Assembly: GCA_029204225.1 (NCBI GenBank)
Contig: CM055106.1
Span: forward strand, 4,219,242 to 4,283,241
Direction of reading: 5' to 3'
Origin: Diphasiastrum complanatum
Lineage: Eukaryota; Streptophyta; Lycopodiopsida; Lycopodiales; Lycopodiaceae
Length of the DNA: 64,000 nucleotides
The number at the start of each line of letters is the position of its first letter. The stretch's first letter is position 1. Below are positions 46,120 to 55,062 of the stretch, in pieces. Below the pieces are notes generated by a model that was not told the origin of the DNA, made no database searches, and saw only the letters and a program-made list of their open reading frames with translations. The position numbers and the translations under genes are program-made.

Positions 46120-46311
46120 CTATATGGGAATGAGGTTAAGAGGTGCACTGGTTCCAAGTTTAAATGGACAATTTTTGAAACAATGTCCATAACCGCAATC
46201 TCGGCAGGAGGTTGTATATTGTCCTTTGTAGGGACATTCTGCAATTCTGTGTCCCTCGTCGCACCCGTAGCAGCCGTAATTTCTTCCACCTTGACGTTGA
46301 GTTATATTCAT
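46120..46311 (-). pseudogene. Two-knuckle zinc-binding segment of Gypsy F gag
   Basis: CYGCDEGHRIAEC and CRDCGYGHCFKNC are two consecutive CX2CX3HX4C knuckles on the minus strand, just upstream of the protease frame. Both have three residues before His, as also seen in element D, so this spacing seems to be a trait of the family and not damage. Confidence 0.85.
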
Positions 46312-46720
46312 TTATGGCAGGATCCATAAATGGTTCATCTGGTCCGTACCACTACTGTTGCTCAGGTAGAGGTAACATTTGCAATTCTTGTTCTGCTGCT
46401 GTCAGGTTTACATGGGCCACTTGTTGAGTGGCTGGCCCTGGTGGAGCAGGTAAGGCCATGCGTTGTGGTTGATTGGGTGCGTCGTACCTTAGTGTCGGGT
46501 TAGGTGCCCCTTGATGATAAGGATAAGAAGTCTGATAAGGACTTCTCTTCTGTTGAACAACCCTGGGGTTAAACGGACAAAATGTCGTATCGTGCGATGT
46601 TGCATTTCACAGATGGTAGAATCTATGTGTCAGTCTCAGATTTTGCTTTAAAACTGGACACTCGTTCGCTGTATGGTTTTGTGTGCATACTGAACACCAT
46701 ACATTTTCTCGTCGAGGATA

Positions 46721-47062
46721 CTACAGCTGGGTTGGTTCCGATTGATGTGGAGTTACTGCTACAGTTCCTTGTAAGGCCTTCAGTTTCTGGTCAAACTGCG
46801 CCGTAAGTTGCTCCATTTGCTGGTTGTGTAATTTTGTCATTTGCTTCAATAGCAGTCCTGTGGATAGAGCGGATGCGTTTGATGATGATGATGCGATCGA
46901 GGGAGTAGGAGTGTGGGTGGAAGGATATTCGTCGTCAGATCCCTCATCCTCTTCCCTGATGGCATCTTCCATAGCTTCTTGCAGAGTAGCGTACTGCTCC
47001 CGTCTTTTCAGTCCTCTTCTGATGCTTCGTGGTAATCCGGCTAGGAACCACATGATCACCAC
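46721..47062 (-). pseudogene. Gypsy element F gag, 5'-truncated
   Basis: WFLAGLPRSIRRGLK followed by the acidic REEDEGSDDEY matches the corresponding part of element D gag (LFLLGLPKTIRREL, then EEDEGFDDDF). The capsid N-terminus is missing because the sequence switches at about 47,070-47,090 to a + strand RT fragment of the same family. Confidence 0.85.
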
Positions 47063-47091
47063 ATGATCGGGAGGAATTCACACTTCCTTGC

Positions 47092-47757
47092 TTGAACTTC
47101 CCTAGCACCTATGCCTACAAAGTGATGCCGTTTGGACTTTGCAATGTCCCAAGCACTTTTCAACGAGTTATGCAATCAACATTCAAAGAGCACCTACAGA
47201 AGTTCCTAGAGATATTCTTGGATGATCTATGCATGCATGGGCCGAACTCAGAACACCTATCCAACTTGGAGAAAGTGTTGAAGCAATGCCGTGAATATCA
47301 GATCTCCTTGAATCTAGAAAAGTGTTAATTTTGGGTGACACATGGCCTGATATTGGGCCACATAGTATCAAGACATAGAATCACCACTGATCTATCCAAG
47401 ATAAGGGTCATTGTTGATCTACCACTCCTAGGGATGATTCGTGGGGTCTATGTCTTCATGGGTCACGCTAACTACTATCTGATCTTCATTCTAGATTTTG
47501 CGGAGTTAGCAAGACCAATATACAAGCTCGCAACAGAACCACATTGGATGGAGGAAGCCCTACAGGCTTTCCAGAAGCTTAAAGATGCATTGGCCTTAGT
47601 GACAATATTAAGACCGCCCAATTGATCCATAGAGTTTCATGTGAATATTGATGCTTCAAAGTATGCGATTGGAGCCGTCTTAACTCAGCCAGGAGAGTGC
47701 AAAAAAGATTTCCCAATCCGATTTGCCAACCGACAACTCAGTGATTCAGAGATGAAC
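47092..47757 (+). pseudogene. Gypsy RT-RNase H fragment, inverted to element F
   Basis: The + strand encodes YAYKVMPFGLCNVPSTFQR, IFLDDLCMHG, HANYYLIFILDFAELARP, EFHVNIDASKYAIGAVL and FANRQLSDSEMN. It is about 85% alike by eye to element F protein. Stops at 47326-47328 (CAA to TAA) and 47624-47626 (TGG to TGA) disable it. It is cut off exactly where the 192-bp repeat starts. Confidence 0.92.
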
Positions 47758-47949
47758 TAGATCACTAGATAGGTGCCTAACTATGCATAGATGCTACTTT
47801 TAGTTAATCTCCTACTTTCTCCCTTAACTCTACTCACCACTATAGTACTCCTCTTTAACTCTACTCCTCTACACTAACATTCATCATAGTTTTGGTTGAA
47901 GGGAAGGGATGGAGAAGAAGAGATTGAGAAGAGAAGAGAAAGAGAGAGA
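47758..47949. repeat. 192-bp dispersed repeat, copy 2
   Basis: The same sequence as 36898-37089. The right end lies in the GA tract, where a Copia fragment begins. Both copies directly follow a truncated + strand Gypsy fragment, but at different points of the Gypsy sequence. Confidence 0.93.
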
Positions 47950-48195
47950 CTATATTCAGAACAGATGTCCTACTAAAGGTCTCTCAGACAAAACACCATA
48001 CGAAGTTTGGACAGGCTCCAAACCTTCTTTATCGGACTTACAAGTTTTTGGACGTATCGCCTATGCGCAAATTCCGCATGATCTCATGAAGAAGCTCGAC
48101 TTCCAGAGTATTAAGTCTATTTTTATTAGCTACACTACTTCAGATCAAGCTTATAAGTTGTATGATCCTATCGACACAACAACAAAATGCGCGAT
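47950..48195 (+). pseudogene. Copia integrase C-terminal fragment
   Basis: The + strand reads RCPTKGLSDKTPYEVWTGSK, LSDLQVFGRIAYAQIP, KKLDFQSIKSIFISY and AYKLYDP. This is the segment between the integrase core and RT of Copia elements. It is intact over 80 codons but cut on both sides, on the left by the GA tract and on the right by the CACTA-like element. Confidence 0.88.
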
Positions 48196-48199
48196 TTCC

Positions 48200-49061
48200 G
48201 ACACAGGGTCCTGACGGATTCAAAAAAAATTCATAATCCGTCGGAATCTGACATAATAATATGTCAAATTCCATAATCATTTATTTTTTGCATGCACTTC
48301 CTGTCAATTGGAGTATGTTTGGTTGCAATTTACGCTAGTTTCCATACCAATAAACGAATGGGTTCGTAGTGTATTAGTGACTTGATTAATATTGTGAATC
48401 ATAGTTGATCTAAATATTCATTCTACGTGTTTGAAACGATTGTAAGAGGTGAGCTGCTATGTAGTACTATATGTCATACATAGTATATTTGCAGTTCTTG
48501 TCATAATCTCCACACTGAAGTAAGAGTTCGTATCATAAATTTTTAGCTTTTTTCTATTATTTAGCAGTGTCGAAATCCCGACACATTTAAAATTCGTCGG
48601 ATTTTGAAGGAAAAAAAAATGGGTCGGATTTCGACGGCCACGTGGCAAAGCAAAAAAAAAAAAAGGAATTTTTTTGTTTGTCGGAATCCGACGTCCATGT
48701 GGCAAAAAAAAAAAAAAACAGGAAATTTTTTTTTTACGGTTTTTTTGCCATGTGGACGTTGGATTCCGGCCCGACCATGTGGACGTCAGAACCCGATGTC
48801 CCCATGGCAAAAAAAAAACGGAATTTTTTTTTTGTTCACAATTTTTTTTTGGATGTCGGAATCCGACGTCCACGTGGCATGTTTTCCGATAGATGTTTTT
48901 ACCAGCCGATTGCTGGTCTTGGGCTTTCATCGGATTCCGACGGATTGTAAATGCGACGGATTCCGACGACCCTATTATGACACATTTTTCGACGCCCGCG
49001 TCGATTTAAAAAAAAATCAAAATGCAATTTCACGTCAAAAATCGCGACAATTCTTGTAGTG
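48200..49061 (-). mobile_element. Non-autonomous CACTA-like element, one terminus intact
   Basis: The right end reads CACTACAAGAATTGTCGCGA on the minus strand (complement of 49042-49061), a typical CACTA terminus. Inside, at least eight copies of a CGTCGGAATCCGACG-like palindrome or its halves occur (48,207; 48,237; 48,592; 48,622; 48,677; 48,752; 48,856; 48,931; 48,954). They are often followed by TCCACGTGGCA, as expected of subterminal transposase-binding repeats. A-runs and T-runs fill the spaces. No transposase is encoded. The left end lacks a CACTA terminus, so it is truncated or rearranged. The right end cuts a Copia RT. Confidence 0.75.
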
Positions 49062-49926
49062 CGCGAGTCGAAGATCATAAGAACTTACAACAAATCCAAT
49101 GGAAATAAGATAAGAATGCAACCTAGAGTACCAAGCTCTAGGTGCTTGCTTGAGTCCATAAAGACTCTTCTTCAAAAAGCACACTTTGTCTTCTTCTCCA
49201 TCTTTGATGAAGCCCTTGGGTTGGCACATGTAAATTTCCTCCTCCAAGAATCCAGTCAAGAAAGCATTTGTCACATCAAGTTGAAAGAGATCCCACTTGA
49301 AAGAAGTAGCAAGACATATGATCAATCTAATGGTTACAAGCTTTGCAACAGGAGCAAAGGTTTCATCATAATCTATGCCTTTGACTTGCAAAAATCCTTT
49401 TGCTACAAGTCTACCTTTATACTTATGAATGGAACCATCTTGATTATACTTCAATCTATATATCCATTTACAAGTAAGAGGCTTCTTTCCAAAAGGTAGA
49501 TCAACAAGATCCCAAGTTTGATTTTCCAACAAAGCATCAAACTCTACTTGCATAGCATTCTTCCAACTTTGAGACTTAATTGCTTGTTCAAAACATGTTG
49601 GTTCTTCAAGCATAGTAGTCCAGAAAGAATAAGAGGTGTGTAGTTGAGAATCCTCCCTTTGCTTCCCTTTGTCACTATAAGTGAGCCTTGATGGCTCGGC
49701 CCTCAACCTTGTTGATATTCTTGGCTCCTTTGGATCTTGTGCAGGATCCTCTTGGATTTCAACTCCTTGAAGCTCCTCCTCGGCCATAGCATGATCATTG
49801 ATAAGATGAGTATTGTTGAAAAGCATCTTCTCTTTAGCATTGAGAGATTCATCAAAAAGTACATCTCTACTTACAACAACTTTCTTGGTAGTAGGATCAA
49901 ATATCCTATAAGCTTTACTACTTTCA
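49062..49926 (-). pseudogene. Copia reverse transcriptase (element G)
   Basis: The minus strand holds the RVT_2 domain: QSWKNAMQVEFDALLENQTW, WIYRLKYNQDGSIHKYKGRL, GIDYDETFAPVAKL, FQLDVTNAFLTGFLEEEIYM and [18 protein letters not shown]. It is open for over 240 codons but is cut at 49,061 by the CACTA-like terminus before the YVDD box. At the upstream side a 2-nt insertion (TATAT for TAT near 49,925) shifts the frame relative to integrase. Confidence 0.92.
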
Positions 49927-50460
49927 TATAACCAACAAAGATGCCTTTAAAAGAAGTAACATCTTCCTTCTTTCTTACTTCTAAAGGAATGTGTACATAA
50001 CAAGTACATCCAAAAAATTTCAAATCACTAAGATTTGGCTTTTTGCCATACAATGCTTCATAAGGTGTGAGTCCTTCAAGGGCACTATTAGTCATTCTAT
50101 GACATAGAAAGTTTGCACAAAATGTAACAGGAAAAGATGCATCTAATCTCAGTGCTTTAGCACACTCACATAGTGTTCTATTTTTCCTCTCTGCCACCCC
50201 ATTTTGTTCTGGGGTGTATGTGCAAGTAAGCTCTCTTCTCCCCAAAATGTAACAGGAAGAGATGCATTTAATCTCAGTGCTTTAGCACACTCACATAGTG
50301 TTCTATTTTTCCTCTCCGCCACCCCATTTTGTTTTGGGGTGTATGTGCAAGTAAACTCTCTTATAATGCCACTAGTTTGACAAAACTCTTCCATACTATT
50401 GGAGATGTACTCCCCTCCATTATCACATCTTAATACTTTCAAACTATCAGCAACAGGAAA
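49900..50460 (-). pseudogene. Copia integrase (element G) with internal 125-bp duplication
   Basis: LKVLRCDNGGEYIS contains the second catalytic Asp and YTPKQNGVAERKNRTL the Glu. The latter segment occurs twice because 50119-50243 is repeated at 50244-50368. GLTPYEALYGKKPNLSDLKFFGC follows. The N-terminal zinc domain and first Asp are absent. Upstream (higher coordinates) the sequence changes to a non-Copia cassette at about 50,465. Confidence 0.9.
50119..50368. repeat. 125-bp tandem duplication in integrase
   Basis: Two adjacent copies with period 125 differ at about five positions. The unit is not a multiple of three, so the duplication shifts the frame. Confidence 0.92.
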
Positions 50461-50467
50461 CTCATCA

Positions 50468-50868
50468 TCATCTGGGATCTGAACTAAAAAAAAAAGTACG
50501 AAACCACTCTGATATTCAACCAATCGACATTTCTTGTTGCAATACGGACACATAGAACTACTTTTGAAAAGATCAACCAATTTGGTGAACATTCTATCTA
50601 GTCTATGTCTAAAAGCTGGGAAAAAATGAACAAGGTCAGTATAATGCATGTACTAGAGTTGACCTATGGAGAAAACATGCTTGCTAAGTATATCTCTGAA
50701 TTTGACATAATATTCATAAAATACGTCAGTATTTGGTTGTGCAGTCCTGAAAACAAGTAGATATGGCCTGAATAGGCTGTGGAAGTAGTCCATATTTTTA
50801 GTAATCTCGAATTCACTCAGAAATGAACTCAAGCCTGATTCTCGTGAGGATGATGAGGAAGAGGCCAT
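50468..50868 (-). pseudogene. Unknown partner gene divergent from the CENH3-like gene
   Basis: I do not recognise this gene. From the ATG at 50868 it reads MASSSSSSRESGLSSFLSEF, a moderately hydrophobic helical middle (NMDYFHSLFRPYLLVFR), and FRDILSKHVFSIGQL, then TAG at 50653-50655. The same frame continues for about 60 codons with a CPYCNKKC cysteine pair motif before running into Copia integrase sequence. TAG could be a mutated CAG. The 3' end appears lost at the Copia junction. It is transcribed away from the CENH3-like gene, with 830 bp between the start codons. Confidence 0.45.
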
Positions 50869-51698
50869 GGCAGTAGCGTGAATATCGCACTTGTGCGCGC
50901 GGGAGAACTGAACCAAAACTAACAATCAAAATGGCACAGAAGACGGATATGTACGGCAGACAAATACAGAATATCGCACTTGTGCGCGAGTAGGTATACT
51001 TGCAAGCAAACGGACAAAAATGAGCGCGCACAAAAGCGATATGTCGCGAATTTCGAGAACGCAAAAGGTAAAAAATTATTCGGTTTCCGTGCCATTTATC
51101 CTAAATTTTTGCACGTGTGGTCAACGGACTTATGACACGTGTCTACTTTCAATTCGACAACAGGCGCAGGCACGTGTGAGATGACACCTGCACACGTGTG
51201 AAATGACACCTAGACACGTGTCGCTTGTTCATTTGAGTGCTTATAAACACGTGTCGCTCTCGCATTCGATCGTACAAATCCCACACGTGTAGTGACAGAG
51301 TGACACATGTCGCTTTCGCATTTGTCCGTACAACTCCCACACGTGTGACAGGACGTTCTTTTGCACGTGCAAACCCCGATATAAAATCACAAATTTCGAT
51401 GAATTTTTTTCACTTTTTTTTTCGCTCCGCATATCGCATTTGTGCGCGCCTTTCACGATCAAAATTCCTCCTACTACCTTCCATGCGCACAGGTCCGATA
51501 CGTCTTCCTACGTGTCACCCCATATCGCACTTGTGCGTCTTTCCTCAAATCTATTCGTTCTCTCTGATAATCGGCTCGCATAGGTCTGATATACCGTACA
51601 TTCTGTCTGTATATAGCGGTCCTCTGCAAGTTCTTTATCATCCCTTCCTTCTCATCCTAACCTTCACGCACAAGTCCGCTATCACATAGTTCACGCCC
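50869..51698. promoter_or_regulatory. Divergent promoter-like region with G-box array
   Basis: Between the two start codons, nine perfect CACGTG cores lie in 260 bp (51112, 51136, 51171, 51193, 51215, 51248, 51284, 51340, 51364), most as ACACGTGT, plus one CACATG variant near 51304. Four copies of an ATATCGCA(C/T)TTGTGCG element lie at about 50,884, 50,973, 51,430 and 51,525, spread over both sides. A ~45-bp segment at 51,250-51,295 recurs at 51,307-51,350. G-boxes bind bZIP and bHLH factors in plants. Use as a promoter is an inference. Confidence 0.6.
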
Positions 51699-52470
51699 AT
51701 GGATAGGAGAAAGCAGACAAGGAGAGACTTCTTCTCTCCTGGCTCATCCTCCTCTCCTGCGGTTGCCATCACACCCCCTGCTAGACCTAGAACGTGCAAC
51801 CGCAGTAGGTGGCTCTCTGAGATACGCAAGTATCAGAGGTCAACAACTCTGTTGATCCCAAGAGCTCCATTCTACCGTGTTGTCTGGAACATAACAAGAA
51901 ATGATCTCGGACAGCACGTTAGATTCACACCGAGTGCTCTTCAGTGCCCTTAGGAGGCTGCTGAAGATTATATTAGCCTTTTTTTTGAGGATTCTTTTTT
52001 GCTTGCCATCCATACCAAGAGGGTTACCATAATGCCCAAGGATTTTCAGCTTTTGATGAGAATGAGAGATAAGTACTGTAGGTTACATGTATCTCAGCCT
52101 GCTCCTCCTAGACCAACTTCTATAGATAGGGCTCATCTTCCTACAAAGCGTCCTAGGAAGCAGACAGCCCCCAAGCATGCTCCTAAGAAAGTGAAGCCTA
52201 TCCCAAAATCCATTGTAGATAATGCTGTTGTTGATAATGATGTAAATATAGCTACCTCTGTTTTGGATACTCCTAAAATTACTGTAGATACTACACTTTC
52301 ACCTCCTCCTCCTCCTCCCAATTTCTATACATATATAGATTCGGATGATTATCTTAAATTTGAGAAAGACATATCGGATGCTAAAGCTCTTGTTTTTCCT
52401 TCATTTGGGACTCCCCCTCCATTTGGATTTCCATCTTCCTCTGCTAGTCAGCCTGGTGGTGGACCCTCCT
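51699..52470 (+). pseudogene. CENH3-like histone H3 variant gene with C-terminal extension
   Basis: The frame starts with ATG at 51699. The tail begins MDRRKQTRR. The histone fold starts near residue 42 with EIRKYQRSTTLLIPRAPF. LLIPxAPF is the plant CENH3 form, where canonical H3 has LLIRKLPF. Loop 1 (NITRNDLGQHVRF) has one residue more than H3, as in CENH3, and TPSAL resembles CENH3 TAEAL. Helix 2 ([14 protein letters not shown]) and [16 protein letters not shown] follow. A TAG at 51951-51953 stands where histones have Gln (CAG), just before EAAEDY. After the fold, about 120 codons continue open: a Lys/Arg/Pro-rich stretch ([17 protein letters not shown]) and a Pro-run, ending in Copia gag sequence. 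CENH3 marks centromeres and normally ends just after the fold, so the extension is odd. No introns are visible. Confidence 0.8.
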
Positions 52471-53305
52471 CCTCAAGCACAAGGTTTCCATGGTTGTCCT
52501 TCTCTTCGGCATTCTTCTTCTTGTAACACTCGGATGCAAAGTGTCCTTTCTTTCCACAGAAAAAACACTTTAGCTTTTTCTTGTCCTTCTTGCTTTTGCC
52601 TTTTGAACTTGAAGCTCCATCCTTGCTCTCGGCCTCCACATCTCGGGTCTTCTTGGATGGAAACTTCTTCTTTTTGCCTTTCAAAGAAAAGTTAGCCTTC
52701 TCATCACCATCAATCAAAGATAAGGAACCAATCCTATTCTTGATATGAAGCATCCTACTATCCTCACAAACTAGCACACTATGAAGTTTTTCTATAGTAG
52801 GAAGTTGATCTTGAATAGCAAATGTTTGAACTAGATTGGAATACACATTTCCTAATCCATTCAAGATGATTTGAACTAATTCATTGTCTTGAATCTTGTC
52901 ACTTATGGAAGATAACTCAATATTCAAAGGTTTGATCCGAAGAACATAGTCTTGGGCACTCTCATTACTTCCTTTCATGCTTTGAAGTATTTGATTTCTT
53001 AGCATGAGTATTCTTGAAGTATTTTTGGATTCATAAATAGATTTTAGTGAATCTCATGCCTCTTTAGATGTGTTACAAGATGAGATCTCTTTTAATAAGT
53101 CATTACTTACATTCACTTTTAAGCAATGTAATGACAACCTAGATCTCTTCTTGTACTTTACTGGCTCTTGAGCTACTTGAGGTTCTTCTTCCACACCAAG
53201 AACAATGTCATACAAATAATGACTCCATTTGAACTTTCCCAATGGCATAGTTAGTGGATGAAAGTCTTTCACTAGCTTCAAGTAAAAACCACCCATTGAT
53301 GCCAT
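52455..53305 (-). pseudogene. Copia gag with zinc knuckle (element G)
   Basis: The gag starts at 53305 and continues past a TGA near 53,055 (EA-stop-DSL, Trp expected). QILQSMKGSNESAQDYVLRI and DNELVQIILNGLGN are capsid motifs. After a Lys-rich linker, CFFCGKKGHFASEC is a correct CX2CX4HX4C knuckle. It ends EEEGPPPG where it meets the cassette. It is the homologue of element A gag at 5.2 kb. Confidence 0.92.
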
Positions 53306-53877
53306 TATTAGTGTAAATGCACTTGAAACTTAGATGGTTTCACTTAGAGATCTGAACCTATAGTGTCTTCTAGAAATCAACAAGCTTGTAGACCCAACCC
53401 TGCCACTCTAGAACAAATCTTGAATGATGGATCTATAGATTGCAATCTCAACTTTGCAAATTCACTCCTTAATCTTTGGTTTATAGCACTCTTTCTCTCT
53501 CAACTTCAATGTACACTTAAAAAATAGAGAATCAACTTCAATGTACTGTAAACAAGCTTTAATCCATCTATATGATTGATCTAAACACAAATCAATGGAA
53601 TAGAAACAATGCAAGTGAAAGCTTGAAAAATGCACTAAATTGACTCAAAATTGGGTGTATGAAGCTCAAAATGCACCAAACTGAAATTTACTGTTCAAAA
53701 CAAGTTCTGTACGGCCCCACATGTGTGGAAGGTACACTTGTAGCCCACAACAAGATTTGGTATAAATATAATGGTTCTAGCTATCCATTCAAACTCGCTA
53801 CCTCAATATTAGCTAGTTTCCAAAAACTTGCCAATTTGGGTATAGTTTACATCAATGCCTTAAATGCACTTGTACTT
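53306..53877 (-). other. Leader of Copia element G
   Basis: Untranslated sequence between the primer site and gag. The + strand frame here is not a gene. Confidence 0.6.
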
Positions 53878-53890
53878 GGTTCTGATACCA
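53878..53890 (-). promoter_or_regulatory. Primer-binding site of Copia element G
   Basis: The complement is TGGTATCAGAACC, a near-perfect initiator-Met tRNA primer site, directly after the LTR end TTGACA (complement of 53891-53896). Confidence 0.85.
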
Positions 53891-54560
53891 TGTCAAGGTA
53901 AAGGACCAAGAATGGATCCAAATCAGATCCACAAGTGTGATTGGGTGTTAGATTAGATTGATCTATGTATCTACACAAGATTAGATAGCTTTTAGATCAC
54001 ATCTACATCAAGAAATCTAACAAGAACAATCCAAATTGATCAAAAACTAAGCTTGCTGGTTTCACACCTGTGAAGACCTGTCAGAGTACGGACAACAAGC
54101 TAAGAATGAAGTATACTAAGCTTATAACCCAATCAATGCATAAAAACACAAGACAAATAGAGAGAAAACACTAGAATTGCTCCAAAACCAAGATTTAGCT
54201 TCCTTATTGATTATGGCCAAATGAGGCACTATATATACATGGAGAGCTCGAGATGTTGCTGAGTCACTGATCTGGCACGTGTGAGAGTGCCTAGTCACCA
54301 AAGGATCCATCAATCACCTCAAACTTGGCACATGGTCCATGACTTCCATGATTTAAGGCACCTCCTTGATTTTGAGTGATTTCCTACATTATAGAACCTA
54401 GATAAAAATCTTCTACAAGTCTAAACTCGACTTCTACTGATCTTTCCACACGTGTGAGCAGACCTCTACAAGTGGGAGATCAATCCTAACCTCAAGATGT
54501 TGCACATTCTACCAATAGAAAGGTGTCAAGTGGCATATAGCTAGAAAACTATATTTTGGC
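53891..54560 (-). mobile_element. 5' LTR of Copia element G
   Basis: It ends in CCTTGACA at the primer site. A TATA box (TGTATATATAG, complement of about 54230-54240) lies about 340 bp before that end. CACGTGTG-type phrases are present. The outer boundary is estimated. Confidence 0.6.
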
Positions 54561-54855
54561 CATTTTAGCCAATAGATCTCTAATCAAATGATATGTACAT
54601 ACTAGATGATTGATCTAAATGATAAATGCATTTAAATTACACGTGGGAAGAGGCTTCACACATGTGTAATCAAGATATGTACATGGATCTAACTTGGATC
54701 AAGCATGATTTTGACATTTTCACAACTTCCGTCATTATATTTTGTTCAATATTAATAGGCGTAGTCATATGCATTAGGAAAGCACTATGTGCAATCACAC
54801 ACACCTTAGGAGATCATTCACATGCTTTGATATGTCCTCACATGCGTGAAAGGTA
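54561..54855. other. Retroelement-derived non-coding DNA
   Basis: It contains the ~65-bp phrase shared with 18,271-18,340 (at about 54,790-54,860). No coding sequence. Confidence 0.5.
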
Positions 54856-55062
54856 CACAGGTCCTATCACTTGGAATAGTCACAAGCAAACTTCTATCGC
54901 TCTCTCATCTACAAAATTAGAGTACATCGTTGCCCCTCAAGCTACCAAGAAGCAGTGTGGTTGAAAATTTGTTATCGAACATTCTTTTGGTACAACACTC
55001 CAATAATCATCTTATGTGACAATCAAACTGCCATTGCCTTATCAACCAATCCTAGCCTTTTC
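54856..55062 (+). pseudogene. Copia RNase H fragment
   Basis: GPITWNSHKQTSIALSSTKLEYI is read as the RNase H start (family s+sSkrQ..valSStEaEY). After a stop and shift, PIIILCDNQTAIALSTNP carries the conserved CDN(Q/E)sA motif. The catalytic Glu of SSTEAEY is Lys here. Cut off at about 55,062. Confidence 0.82.

Larger units (their letters stand above)
41792..47070 (-). mobile_element. Gypsy element F (non-chromodomain Ty3)
   Basis: Gag, protease, RT, RNase H and integrase are in Ty3/Gypsy order. There is no chromodomain, the integrase has an NGQAE motif, and the related copy carries a tRNA-Asp-type primer site. Together these point to the Athila/Tat-like branch. Its 5' LTR and gag start are lost at an inverted junction near 47,080. 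Its 3' side may extend through the unknown ORF block to 36,898. Confidence 0.85.

Noticed and set aside
48604-48930. Several Lys/Phe-rich reading frames on both strands
   Set aside because: They arise from A and T runs and palindromes inside the CACTA-like element.
51699-52110. Canonical histone H3 gene
   Set aside because: LLIPxAPF, the longer loop 1 and the C-terminal extension do not fit replication-type H3, so CENH3-like is preferred.
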